NCBI GenBank assembly: GCA_902803035.1 | Contig: CADCON010000020.1 | Coordinates: forward strand, 1-24,927 | Direction: 5' to 3' | DNA: 24,927 bases | From: an uncultured Ruminococcus sp. | GTDB lineage: Bacteria > Bacillota > Clostridia > Oscillospirales > Acutalibacteraceae | In this document: one piece after another, positions 1 to 7,697 of the stretch | Layout: every line of letters begins with the position of its first letter | Position numbering within the stretch: position 1 is the first letter of the stretch | The notes under the pieces: model-generated | Seen by the model: only the letters and a program-made list of their open reading frames with translations | What the model was told of the DNA's origin: nothing | Databases searched by the model: none | Position numbers and translations under genes: made by a program

Positions 1-167
1 CCGGCACAAAAGCCATCGGAAAAGCCGCCGCCGCCTTCTATATTGACGGCGTTCCGACGGCAAAGGTGCGAAGGCTCTTCAGAAAGGAAAAGAAATCCGC
101 CGCCAAGGACGCCAAGGCTCTTCACGACGGCGATGATTCCGACGGCGACGATTCCGACGGCGATTGA
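1..167 (+). CDS. C-terminal end of an unidentified protein with an Asp-rich tail (5' end outside window)
   Basis: An open frame enters from the left edge, with its first full codon at position 3, and stops at TGA 165-167. The visible 54 residues begin GTKAIGKAAAAFYIDGVPTA, continue with a basic segment (KVRRLFRKEKK), and end in an acidic tail built from DDSDG repeats. Codons are rich in G/C at the third position, like the neighbouring genes, which supports real coding. I do not recognise the family. A hydrophobic Gly/Ala stretch followed by basic residues fits the end of a membrane-associated protein, but that is only an impression. The next gene starts 90 bp downstream on the same strand with no terminator seen between, so the two may be co-transcribed. 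Confidence 0.6.
   Translation, partial: GTKAIGKAAAAFYIDGVPTAKVRRLFRKEKKSAAKDAKALHDGDDSDGDDSDGD
126..164 (+). repeat. 15-bp in-frame tandem repeat coding for the Asp-rich tail
   Basis: The unit GACGGCGAYGATTCC occurs at 126-140 and 141-155 with one base difference, then a partial third copy runs from 156 to 164 directly before the stop codon. It encodes DGDDS repeats. The period is a multiple of three, so copy-number changes would alter tail length without shifting the frame. Confidence 0.7.
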
Positions 168-257
168 ACCGGCCGGCGCGGGGGCTCCTTTCGCTTGCCC
201 GAAAAGATGCGCGCAGGTTCCTGACGCGCCAATGCTATGGAGAACGGAGGATTTGCC

Positions 258-1154
258 ATGGAAACGGCTGAAATTCTGAGAATGATGGCGGGACCATTGA
301 CCGGCGCGGTCATCGGCTACTTCACCAATATGATCGCCGTCAAAATGCTCTTCTATCCCAAGACCGAAAAAAGGCTTTTCGGAAAAAGACTTCCGCTGAC
401 GCCCGGCGTGATTCCCAAGGGCCGTCCCCGGCTGGCCCGCGCCATCGGAGAGGTGGTCGCCGCCCATCTGCTGACAAAGGAAGACGTTTCACGCTGCCTT
501 TTGTCGGAGAAAGCGGAACAAGGCGTCACCGACGCGGTAATGGCCAGGCTTTCCGACCCTGTCAAGGACGAAATCACAGCCCTTTCCGGCGCGGACGACG
601 CTTCCTTTCAAGAAAGGAAATCCGCCGTCAGTCGGGCCGTCAGCCTTCGGATCGTTGACGCGCTCCGCTCCTCCGACACCTCCGGCGTCATTCTGGCCGC
701 CTTTTCCGACGCGCTGAGGGAAAAATTCTGCGCCTCCCCTCTCCGGCTGCTTGTCAACGACAAGACGCTCAGCGCGGTGATGCCTCCCGCCAAGGAAATG
801 CTCGACAGAATGATCGATGAACGCGGCGTTGAAACCATTCAGCCCATGCTGGAAGATTCGCTGGACAAAGCCGGCGAACAGTCCGGTCTGTCGCTGCTGT
901 CGCAATTTGACGTTGACGAGCAGGCTGTCCGCAACGCCATTGCAGGCTTCTACCGGAAAACGGTCGTCCAGAGCGTGGACGTCATTCTGCAGAATATCTC
1001 TGTTTCCGCCCTTGTCGAAGAGAAAATCAACGCGATGTCTATCGACGAATTGGAACGGCTGGTGCAGGACGTCATGAAAAAGGAGTTGAACGCTATCGTC
1101 AATCTCGGCGCGCTGATCGGCTTTCTTCTCGGTCTGGTCAATCTCTTCTTCTGA
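258..1154 (+). CDS. DUF445 family (YheB-like) membrane protein
   Basis: The 298-aa product has the hallmark N-terminal block of DUF445 proteins: a first membrane segment containing GAVIGYFTNMIAVKMLFYP, then the conserved loop with FGKRLPLTPGVIPKGRPRLA and the helix AIGEVVAAHLL. A second hydrophobic segment closes the C terminus (GALIGFLLGLVNLFF). The soluble middle is long and helical. This two-ended anchoring and the length of about 300 aa are typical of Gram-positive YheB-type members, whose biochemical role is not established. I chose ATG 258 because GGAGG at 245-249 lies eight bases upstream; an in-frame ATG at 237 has no such site. It probably follows the upstream partial gene in one transcript. 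I see no clear terminator after it. Confidence 0.85.
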   Translation: METAEILRMMAGPLTGAVIGYFTNMIAVKMLFYPKTEKRLFGKRLPLTPGVIPKGRPRLARAIGEVVAAHLLTKEDVSRCLLSEKAEQGVTDAVMARLSDPVKDEITALSGADDASFQERKSAVSRAVSLRIVDALRSSDTSGVILAAFSDALREKFCASPLRLLVNDKTLSAVMPPAKEMLDRMIDERGVETIQPMLEDSLDKAGEQSGLSLLSQFDVDEQAVRNAIAGFYRKTVVQSVDVILQNISVSALVEEKINAMSIDELERLVQDVMKKELNAIVNLGALIGFLLGLVNLFF

Positions 1155-1236
1155 GGGCCTGCCGTCGCGTTGATATAAATTTACATTTTGTTAATCAAAA
1201 ATTGGCAATTAGAGGGGATTTTTTCCACCGTTCATG

Positions 1237-1266
1237 GGACATATGCTGGACATCCTATGATATAAT
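1237..1266 (+). promoter_or_regulatory. Probable promoter of the HAD phosphatase gene with an 11-bp-spaced direct repeat
   Basis: TGATATAAT (TATAAT at 1261-1266 with an upstream TGn) is a near-perfect extended -10 element. No good -35 hexamer lies at standard spacing. Instead the area just upstream holds the direct repeat GGACAT at 1237-1242 and 1248-1253, one helical turn apart, which suggests an activator site in place of a -35 box. Transcription would begin near 1273, giving a leader of about 100 nt. The activator idea is inference. Confidence 0.45.
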
Positions 1267-1372
1267 GTACTTAATGGTATGTGCCGCCCTGACGCTGTCC
1301 ATGCGTCAGGATGGTTGAATTCCGCGGAGATCGCCCGCAAATTCCTGTATAATGCAAAAAGAAGGTAGTAAA

Positions 1373-2473
1373 ATGAGCAACACCAATCCAACAACAAACA
1401 GATGGAAGACTTCCACTATCGTGGTTTCCTGCCTGCTGGTCGTCGTGACCGCGTTCTACGCGCTCGGCGTGGGCTGGAAGAAGACTGCCGCCGCTCCCGT
1501 TCCGGCCGACGAAGCACTTTCGCTCTGGACCGACAAAGCCGAAGCGAAGGATCAGCTTGTGTCCTACATCAACGCCATTACCGATGAGGGCAGCGCGGAT
1601 TTCATTCCTGTGGAAAACCGCATTGCTGTTTTTGATCTTGACGGCACGCTTTTCTGCGAAACCGATCCGAATTATTTCGACTACACCCTCCTTGTGCACC
1701 GCGTGCTGGAGGACAAGGATTACAAGGACAAGGCGAGCGATTTCGAGAAGGAAACCGCCCAGAAGATTGTCACTCTCAATGAAACCGGCACCGCCGCCAA
1801 AGGGCTGGAAGTCGATCACGGCAAGGCGGTGGCTTCCGCCTTCAAGGGTATGACCGTCGGCGAATTCAACGCCTATATCCAGGAATTCAAAAAGCTCCCC
1901 ATGCCCAGCTATGACGGCATGAAGCGCGGCGATGGCTTCTACAAGCCCATGCTCCAGGTTGTTGAATACCTGCAGGCTAATGATTTCACGGTCTACATCG
2001 TGAGCGGAACCGACCGCTTCATCGTCCGCGGCATTCTCGACAATTCCCCCCTCGACATTCCCAACAGACAGATCATCGGCTCCGACGAAACACTGGTGGC
2101 CCCCGATCAGGGCGATACCGACGGCCTGAATTATGTATTTGACGATGACGATAAGCTGGTTCTCGGCGGCGATTTCATCATCAAGAACCTCAAGATGAAC
2201 AAGGTCACCGTCATTGCACAGGAAATCGGCGTCCAGCCGGTTCTTTCCTTCGGCAACAGCACCGGCGATTCCAGCATGGCGGAATACGTCACCAGCAATA
2301 ATCCTTACAAGAGCCTTGCCTTCATGCTCTGCTGCGACGATCTCGAACGCGAGAACGGCAACACCGAGAAGGCGGAAAAGATGTTCGGTCTCTGCAAGGA
2401 ATACGATTGGGTCCCGATCTCCATGAAGAACGACTGGACCACCATCTACGGCGACGGAGTGACCAGGAAATAA
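1373..2473 (+). CDS. Membrane-anchored HAD-superfamily phosphatase-like protein
   Basis: This 366-aa protein has one N-terminal membrane segment (about residues 13-33) preceded by few positive charges, so the catalytic part is probably outside the cell. HAD motifs are all visible: motif I FDLDGT at residues 87-92 (nucleophile Asp88, acid/base Asp90), motif II IVSGTDR with Ser211, and motif IV FGNSTGDS with Asp299. A Lys for motif III is likely in the segment before motif IV (IIKNLKMNK). A long helical cap sits between motifs I and II. The family is Pfam HAD-type acid phosphatase; the substrate cannot be read from sequence, though phosphomonoesters such as phosphocholine or nucleotides are plausible. 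ATG 1373 is preferred over ATG 1352 because GAAGG at 1361-1365 is well spaced. The gene is monocistronic: promoter upstream, terminator downstream. Confidence 0.8.
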   Translation: MSNTNPTTNRWKTSTIVVSCLLVVVTAFYALGVGWKKTAAAPVPADEALSLWTDKAEAKDQLVSYINAITDEGSADFIPVENRIAVFDLDGTLFCETDPNYFDYTLLVHRVLEDKDYKDKASDFEKETAQKIVTLNETGTAAKGLEVDHGKAVASAFKGMTVGEFNAYIQEFKKLPMPSYDGMKRGDGFYKPMLQVVEYLQANDFTVYIVSGTDRFIVRGILDNSPLDIPNRQIIGSDETLVAPDQGDTDGLNYVFDDDDKLVLGGDFIIKNLKMNKVTVIAQEIGVQPVLSFGNSTGDSSMAEYVTSNNPYKSLAFMLCCDDLERENGNTEKAEKMFGLCKEYDWVPISMKNDWTTIYGDGVTRK

Positions 2474-2522
2474 TGTCCCTCCCCGCCCGGCGGTCTGATT
2501 GCGGAAGAAAACAGTGCCATTC

Positions 2523-2563
2523 AAAAGAGCCTGACCGGTGAATTCCGGCCAGGCTCTTTTTTG
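2523..2563. terminator. Rho-independent terminator, probably bidirectional
   Basis: AAAAGAGCCTGACCGG pairs with CCGGCCAGGCTCTTTT, with one A-C mismatch in the stem and a TGAATT loop. A T-run follows on the plus strand, and the A-run on the left gives a T-run on the minus strand. It ends the HAD gene and can also stop the leftward MoxR operon. Confidence 0.85.
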
Positions 2564-2715
2564 TCATTTTCTCTAAGTCTACGGGACGCGCCACCGCATT
2601 GGTTCAGAAAGGCGGATCATCAAAGGGATCGGCACTGAATGGGCGGTTGTAAATGGAATCCGTCTGAATCCCCGACAAGCCGCGCCTTTCTCGATGCTTC
2701 CCTTAGAAAATTCAC
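2564..2715. other. Intergenic region with a 9-bp inverted repeat around a coding-like minus-strand frame
   Basis: This gap lies between the terminator and the MoxR stop codon. AGAAAGGCG at 2606-2614 is exactly inverted at 2683-2691. Between the arms, a minus-strand frame from a TTG at 2678 to TGA at 2604 reads 24 codons ending YNRPFSADPFDDPPF, which looks more protein-like than random. No good ribosome binding site was found, so I do not call a gene. It may be a gene remnant or a structured 3' end. Confidence 0.3.
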
Positions 2716-4227
2716 TCAGTCGTCAAGATCCAGCTTCTCAAGCTCTTCCGTTATCTCGCTCACCCGGTCATAGACAAGAAGGGACTTGTTGTGCCTGAAA
2801 TACGCTTCGCAGCCAAAGCGATTGATAAATCCGGCAGTGTAACGGTTGATGGTCAGCTCCGTCACGAATATCAGCATCTCCTGTCCGTCAGAGAAGACTT
2901 TCTCGATGAAGGCAAAGACGTGATTCAGACGTTCAACGGTTTTTGACGAATCGGCCTTCAGCTTCTCGACCCGCTTGTTGTAATCCGCTTTGACTTCAGC
3001 CATCGCGTCTTTTCTGTCCTCGATATCCAGAACCAGACCCGCCTGCTCCTCCAGAATCGCAATGAGCCGGGACAGATTAATCTGATTCTCCAGCGACAGA
3101 TTCTCCGAATCTCTGGCGATTTTCAGCTCGCGTTTCTTCTTATCGACGGCTTCAAGCAATTCTGACCGGAGCGATCCCTTCTGGCTGGTTTTCCTGGACT
3201 TCACCCCCCGCAGGAACCGGGTCAGCTCTCCCAGCACCGAGTAGGTATCTACGATGTCCTTCATTTCGGGTGTGATGGCGTTAATCAGCAGCCCGATGAG
3301 TGCCACCCTTTCGTCAAATTTGGCTCTCTTGGCGCGCTCCCGGATGGAGGGGGGCTCCTTGCCCGCCAGAATCTTATCCACCTGATAATCGGAGCGGTAT
3401 TTGCGGAAAAGATCATAGTAAACCGCAAATTCCTTGGCAATCTTCGGATTCTGCAGATACTGCCGGATCAACTGCTCGTCAACCGGTTCCTTGATATCCT
3501 CGCAGACCCGCATCATGTCGCTGAGATCCGACCAGCCGCGTGCGGTCACGAACACCTTGCCGTCCACCGTGCTCTCAATCCTGTAGAAATTGCTCCTGTT
3601 GTTCTCGATAAAGCTCATAATCGCCGGATGGGTCAGCCTGACATAAGCGTATTCCTTCCACGCTTCATAATCCGGCTCCACGTCGATCCGCTTCAGGCGA
3701 TCCCATGTGACGATGTCAAACTCGCGCACCGACTTGTTGTATTCCGGCGGATTGCCCGCCGTCACCACAATCCAGCCGTCCGGTACGCGGTGCCGCCCGA
3801 ATTCCTTATACTGGAGGAAAAGCAGCATCGCCGGCGCAAGCGTTTCCGATACGCAGTTGATCTCGTCGAGGAAGAGAATGCCCTCTTTGTTGCCCGTTGA
3901 TTCCATATTCTCATATACCGCCGCGATAATCTCGCTCATGGTGTATTCGCTGACGGCGCATTCCACGCCGCCGAAATGCTTATGCTCGATGTACGGCAGA
4001 CCCAGCGCGCTCTGGCGGGTGTGGTGCGTCATCGAATAGCTCACAAATCCGATGCCCAGTTCGTTGGCGGTCTGCTTCATGATGGCGGTCTTGCCGATGC
4101 CGGGAGGCCCCATGAGGAAAACCGGACGCTGCGCTTCAATCGGAATGCGGTAATTGCCATATTCATCCTTGGTAAGGTACGCCTTGATCGCTTTGATCAC
4201 TTGTGCTTTTGCTTCTTTGATATTCAT
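2716..4227 (-). CDS. MoxR-like AAA+ ATPase paired with a VWA protein
   Basis: The 503-aa product has Walker A GPPGIGKT at residues 40-47, Walker B ILFLDEIN with Asp121 and Glu122, and a sensor-1 segment VVTAGNPPEYN near 154-164, followed by FDIVTWDRLKRIDV, where MoxR-type proteins carry their arginine finger. After the lid region comes a C-terminal extension of roughly 170 residues rich in Lys and Glu, predicted as coiled coil, that ordinary MoxR proteins lack. MoxR ATPases work with VWA partners as chaperones that load metals or remodel complexes; here the VWA gene lies directly upstream. The start is ATG 4227, behind AAGGAG with a nine-base gap. An in-frame ATG at 4263 that overlaps the upstream stop has a weaker site, so slight uncertainty remains. 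It is the last gene of the operon. Confidence 0.85.
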   Translation of the reverse strand: MNIKEAKAQVIKAIKAYLTKDEYGNYRIPIEAQRPVFLMGPPGIGKTAIMKQTANELGIGFVSYSMTHHTRQSALGLPYIEHKHFGGVECAVSEYTMSEIIAAVYENMESTGNKEGILFLDEINCVSETLAPAMLLFLQYKEFGRHRVPDGWIVVTAGNPPEYNKSVREFDIVTWDRLKRIDVEPDYEAWKEYAYVRLTHPAIMSFIENNRSNFYRIESTVDGKVFVTARGWSDLSDMMRVCEDIKEPVDEQLIRQYLQNPKIAKEFAVYYDLFRKYRSDYQVDKILAGKEPPSIRERAKRAKFDERVALIGLLINAITPEMKDIVDTYSVLGELTRFLRGVKSRKTSQKGSLRSELLEAVDKKKRELKIARDSENLSLENQINLSRLIAILEEQAGLVLDIEDRKDAMAEVKADYNKRVEKLKADSSKTVERLNHVFAFIEKVFSDGQEMLIFVTELTINRYTAGFINRFGCEAYFRHNKSLLVYDRVSEITEELEKLDLDD

Positions 4228-4252
4228 TTTGTCATTCTCCTTCTGATCCTTT

Positions 4253-5662
4253 TCAGATTTCATCCTTGCGAAGCACTACCTTGATGGCCCATGGCGGCAC
4301 CTCACGCTCGTCTTCGCCTTCTATAAACGCAAACGCCGTTGTGTACTCCGGCATCCGCGACGGGAATGTCCCGTAACCGTCAGTGAAATAGATCATTCCC
4401 TTCAGATTGGTGAATTCCTTCTGCTCGATGAGCTGGTCAACATATCGGAATACCGGTCTGAAATCGGTACCGCCGAAGCCCCGCAGCGTCATGGTTTTCA
4501 GGGATTGGTCAAATTCTTCCTGCGAAGTGATTCTGACGTCCTCCTGAATCTCTGCGTCGCACTGGATGATATGCAGGTTTACCTGAGAAAAGAAGCTCTC
4601 TGTGCTTTTCAGTATGTTGTATGTCTTCTGGATGAATGTCTGTACCAGCTCGCCCGATACGGAGCCTGAGGTGTCGATGGCAATCACGAATTCCCTGATG
4701 CGCATGACTTCCTTGTATTCCAGCGGCTCGATCAAAGGCATATTGCCGTACAGATCCAGCCCGTAGGTGTAGTAGACATAGTCGAATTCGTCGGGATTGG
4801 TCTTCATCACTTCGCCCATCACCGCGAATTTCTTCAGGAATTCGGTGTAGTCATACTTTTCGCGGTTCACTTCACGCAGATTCTGGAGCATCGCGCCCGG
4901 ATCCCTGCCTATGCCTTGGGCAAAATTCTCCATCTCCGTCTGCATCCTACCGGAAATGTCCTTCCAGTCCTGTTCCAGCTCCTCCCGCGTCATTCCGTCA
5001 TTGTCGCCGGCACTTTCCTCGTCGTTGCCGGTATTGTTCTCGTTATCATTTTCGTTGTCGTTATCGCCCTTGCCGGCATTGGATCCCGTTTTTTTGATGG
5101 AGGTGACTTCTGCCACCCTCATATACCAGATACTGTGATCATCGACTGAAAACAGATATCTGAATTCTTCCATCGTGTCCTCCGACGGCGGTTCGTAACA
5201 AAAATAATAGTAAATCTTTTCCGCTGTCAGCTTGCCGATCTTCTGCCTGAGTCCGATGTACACCGCTGTCTGCTTCGATTCCCTCATGGCCGCCGTTGCA
5301 TCTATTCCCAGACAGGAAATGGAATATTCCACGGCGATATCGCAGGCAATATCCCATAAATCACGCTTGATCGTGGGCTTGACAAACATATGCCGGAAGA
5401 TACAGTGCATGAGTATGTGCAGATAATTCCTGACGCAGGCCGCACGTTCGTCCCTGAAGCTGCGCAGCAAAGCGACCGGATCATACAGAATATCCCGGCC
5501 GTCCGTCGCCAGCGTGAAAACCTCATTTTCCATCCAATTCGGACGGCTGAGCGCGGCGTCAAGAAACCGGAGATTGATGAGAAGCTGATTGCGCGTCACT
5601 TTGATCACATTGCGGGCCAGCTCTATGATTTTTTCCTGATCCGCTTTCTCGCCAGATGCCAT
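4253..5662 (-). CDS. VWA-like protein with DUF2201 N-terminal (putative metallopeptidase-like) domain
   Basis: The 469-aa product joins two parts. Residues 1-180 match the DUF2201 N-terminal domain: a helix with YLHILMHCIFRH (about 80-91) and then DLWDIACDIAVEYSI. Family members usually show an HExxH-like signature here; this one has His82 and His86 but Ile in place of Glu, so peptidase activity is doubtful. A linker very rich in Asn, Asp and Glu (about 193-222) follows. The C-terminal VWA domain has the metal-ion-dependent adhesion site DTSGS at 329-333, Thr398/Asp399 in GGTDF, and TDG around Asp427. Such proteins act with MoxR ATPases, and that partner gene begins 25 nt past the stop. ATG 5662 is chosen because of AGGGGAG eight bases upstream. 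A strong promoter lies about 70 bp upstream. Confidence 0.85.
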   Translation of the reverse strand: MASGEKADQEKIIELARNVIKVTRNQLLINLRFLDAALSRPNWMENEVFTLATDGRDILYDPVALLRSFRDERAACVRNYLHILMHCIFRHMFVKPTIKRDLWDIACDIAVEYSISCLGIDATAAMRESKQTAVYIGLRQKIGKLTAEKIYYYFCYEPPSEDTMEEFRYLFSVDDHSIWYMRVAEVTSIKKTGSNAGKGDNDNENDNENNTGNDEESAGDNDGMTREELEQDWKDISGRMQTEMENFAQGIGRDPGAMLQNLREVNREKYDYTEFLKKFAVMGEVMKTNPDEFDYVYYTYGLDLYGNMPLIEPLEYKEVMRIREFVIAIDTSGSVSGELVQTFIQKTYNILKSTESFFSQVNLHIIQCDAEIQEDVRITSQEEFDQSLKTMTLRGFGGTDFRPVFRYVDQLIEQKEFTNLKGMIYFTDGYGTFPSRMPEYTTAFAFIEGEDEREVPPWAIKVVLRKDEI

Positions 5663-5734
5663 CTGGTTTTCTCCCCTTTCTGATATACGGCTGTCAATTC
5701 CCGGAGGATTCACGCCGTAAAACCGATTATCTAT

Positions 5735-5763
5735 ATTCTAAACGGTTTCTGCGTCAATGTCAA
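5735..5763 (-). promoter_or_regulatory. Sigma-A promoter of the VWA/MoxR operon
   Basis: On the minus strand TTGACA (5763-5758) and TAGAAT (5740-5735) are separated by exactly 17 bases. Transcription would begin near 5728, about 66 nt before the chosen start codon at 5662. It is one of a divergent pair in the same intergenic stretch. Confidence 0.85.
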
Positions 5764-5836
5764 CATTGTTTGTTCGTATTAAGAAAAAATTAATGGTCAG
5801 AGTATATAGAGAATGCTGTGCGCTGAAAGAAACTGC

Positions 5837-5865
5837 TTTACAAATGGAGCAGAACATAGTATAAT
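5837..5865 (+). promoter_or_regulatory. Sigma-A promoter of the HD hydrolase / STAS-kinase operon
   Basis: TTTACA (5837-5842) and TATAAT (5860-5865) have a 17-base spacer, giving a start near 5872 and a leader of about 60 nt. The promoter is divergent from the VWA/MoxR promoter; the two start sites are about 145 bp apart, close enough for shared control. Confidence 0.85.
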
Positions 5866-5930
5866 AGATTGGCGCATGAAAATAGAACGGACGACGCTTC
5901 ATTGAAATGATTGTTTTTTTGGAGGTGCTT

Positions 5931-6518
5931 ATGTTGAATGTTTTTGAAAAGGCGGTTGTATTCGCAACCGAGGCTCACGCCGGCCAATTCCGGAAATTCG
6001 GGGACAGCCCGTATATCCTTCACCCGCTGGAAGCCGCAGTCATCATGGGAACAATGACAACCGACAGGGAATTGCTCGCCGCCGCGGTGCTTCACGATAC
6101 CGTGGAGGATACGCCCGTGACCTCCGAACAGATTGAGGAGCTCTTCGGCAAGAGAGTCGCCGCGCTGGTCGCTTCCGAAACCGAGGACAAGCGGCCCGGC
6201 ATTCCCTCCGATCAGAGCTGGCGCGTCCGGAAGGAGGAATCGCTGGCCTTCCTCGCCGACACGGATGATATCGCCGTCAGAATGCTGTGGCTGTGCGACA
6301 AGCTCTCCAATATGCGGTCGCTGCACCGCATGAAGCAACAGAACGGCTTCGTCGATTGGAGCCGTTTCAATCAGTCTGATCCGGCGCAGCAGGAATGGTA
6401 TTACGCTTCCATTGCCACGCTGACCGCGGCGCTTTCCGGCTTTGCCGCGTGGCAGGAATACAACAGGCTGCTCCATGAAGTATTTGAAAGGAATGTGAAC
6501 CCGAATGCTGAATGTTAA
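5931..6518 (+). CDS. SpoT/MESH1-like HD-domain hydrolase (standalone, ppGpp-hydrolase type)
   Basis: The 195-aa protein carries the hydrolase signature of the RelA/SpoT superfamily: AHAGQFRKFGDSPYILHP at about residues 15-32 with metal-ligand His31, then HDTVEDT with His55-Asp56 and catalytic Glu59-Asp60, and DKLSNMR with Asp123. There is no synthetase, TGS or ACT domain, so it resembles small alarmone hydrolases. The known reaction of such enzymes is removal of the 3'-pyrophosphate from (p)ppGpp; a related nucleotide is also possible. ATG 5931 sits behind GGAGG at 5921-5925; an upstream in-frame ATG at 5907 lacks a site. The stop overlaps the next gene by 14 nt, which points to coupled translation and a shared function with the STAS-kinase protein. 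Confidence 0.85.
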   Translation: MLNVFEKAVVFATEAHAGQFRKFGDSPYILHPLEAAVIMGTMTTDRELLAAAVLHDTVEDTPVTSEQIEELFGKRVAALVASETEDKRPGIPSDQSWRVRKEESLAFLADTDDIAVRMLWLCDKLSNMRSLHRMKQQNGFVDWSRFNQSDPAQQEWYYASIATLTAALSGFAAWQEYNRLLHEVFERNVNPNAEC

Positions 6519-7680
6519 GCTTTGCGGTGATGATCTGACGATATGTCTTACCGGACGTATCGATTCCGTCAACGCCGCTTCCGTTGAAAAGGAAATCGAT
6601 GAGATTCTTTCCTCCCATCCTTCCACCCGCCTGACGCTGGACTGCGAGGGACTGGAATACATCTCCAGCGCGGGGCTCCGAATCATTCTGCGCCTGCGGA
6701 AGACGGACAGCGGACTGAAGGTCATCAATACCTCGCCCGAAGTGTACGATATCTTCGATATGACGGGATTCACCGAGATGATCGACGTGCGAAAGGCGTA
6801 CCGCAGCGTGTCAGTTGACGGATGCGAGGTGATCGGCGAGGGTGCCAACGGTAAGGTCTACCGTATCGGCCCCGATACCATCGTCAAGGTTTACAGCGGT
6901 TCGGAGTCCCTGGAGGATATCCAGCGCGAACGGGAGCGCGCCCGCAAGGCTTTCGTCAAGGGCATTCCCACCGCGATTTCCTACGACGTCGTCAAGGTCG
7001 GCGATTGCTTCGGCTCTGTCTTTGAATTGCTCAATGCCGAGTCGTTCGCACGCATTCTGGCGGCGGATCCCGGACGTGTGGATGAAATCGCCGCGCTGTC
7101 CGCCGGATTGCTCAGGAAGATTCACGCCATCGAGCTGACGCCGGGGGAATTGCCGGACGCCAGGCAGATCACACTGAAGAGAATGGAAACCATCGAAGCA
7201 TATCTGCCGGTGGAAGTATTTGACAGGCTGAAAAAGCTCGTTATGGACATTCCTGCCGACAACCACATGATTCACGGCGATTTTCATCTCAAGAATATCA
7301 TGCTGCAGGACGGCGAGGCCATGCTGATCGATATGGACACCCTCGCGCTGGGCAATCCGGTTTTCGAGCTTGGCGCGATGTTCAATTCCTTCCTCGGATA
7401 CAGCCAGGTCTACAGGAACAATGTGCTGGAATTCCTCGGCGTTCCCTACGAAACGGCGGAACGCTTCTGGAACCGGGTGCTCCGCGATTACCTCGGCACT
7501 CAGGACGAAGACGTCATCGACACCGTCACGCGGAAGGCAATGATTGTCGGCTTTATCCGCGTTCTTTACCACTTTATCCGTCACGGCGGCATGGAAGAGG
7601 AACGCAGCCGGCTGGAAATCGCCAATTGCCAGAAGTGCTTTGCCCGGCTTCTCCCCGGCGTCGACAGTCTTGCGTTATAA
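6505..7680 (+). CDS. STAS domain fused to an aminoglycoside-phosphotransferase-like kinase
   Basis: Residues 1-100 form a STAS domain like anti-sigma-factor antagonists (SpoIIAA/RsbV type): LTICLTGRIDSVNA at the start and the phospho-acceptor loop ISSAGLRI with Ser54/Ser55. Residues 105-391 form a protein-kinase-fold phosphotransferase: Gly-rich loop GEGANGKVYR (111-120), likely ATP lysine Lys128, catalytic loop HGDFHLKN with Asp259 and Asn264, and metal-binding DMD (276-278). Small-molecule kinases of the APH/choline-kinase group share these motifs, but the substrate here is unknown. STAS domains are regulated by serine phosphorylation, so the fused kinase could phosphorylate its own or a partner's STAS serine; that is inference. 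The start ATG 6505 lies inside the HD gene's end, behind GAAAGGAA, and a strong terminator follows. Confidence 0.85.
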   Translation: MLNVKLCGDDLTICLTGRIDSVNAASVEKEIDEILSSHPSTRLTLDCEGLEYISSAGLRIILRLRKTDSGLKVINTSPEVYDIFDMTGFTEMIDVRKAYRSVSVDGCEVIGEGANGKVYRIGPDTIVKVYSGSESLEDIQRERERARKAFVKGIPTAISYDVVKVGDCFGSVFELLNAESFARILAADPGRVDEIAALSAGLLRKIHAIELTPGELPDARQITLKRMETIEAYLPVEVFDRLKKLVMDIPADNHMIHGDFHLKNIMLQDGEAMLIDMDTLALGNPVFELGAMFNSFLGYSQVYRNNVLEFLGVPYETAERFWNRVLRDYLGTQDEDVIDTVTRKAMIVGFIRVLYHFIRHGGMEEERSRLEIANCQKCFARLLPGVDSLAL

Positions 7681-7697
7681 TGTTTCCCTAAAAAATC

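Noticed and set aside
1155..1236. AT-rich stretch after the DUF445 gene as a terminator or phage attachment site
   Set aside because: No stem-loop with a T-tract and no duplicated core sequence could be found.
1348..1353. TATAAT directly before the HAD gene
   Set aside because: Transcription from it would start inside the ribosome binding site, and the nearest -35-like word is 27 bases upstream.
1271..2524. 417-codon minus-strand open frame opposite the HAD gene
   Set aside because: It crosses the HAD promoter and part of the terminator, and the plus strand has all the HAD motifs.
5000..5085. Repetitive Asn/Asp/Glu codons, looking like a tandem repeat
   Set aside because: No fixed repeat unit; it is an ordinary low-complexity linker between the two domains of the VWA protein.
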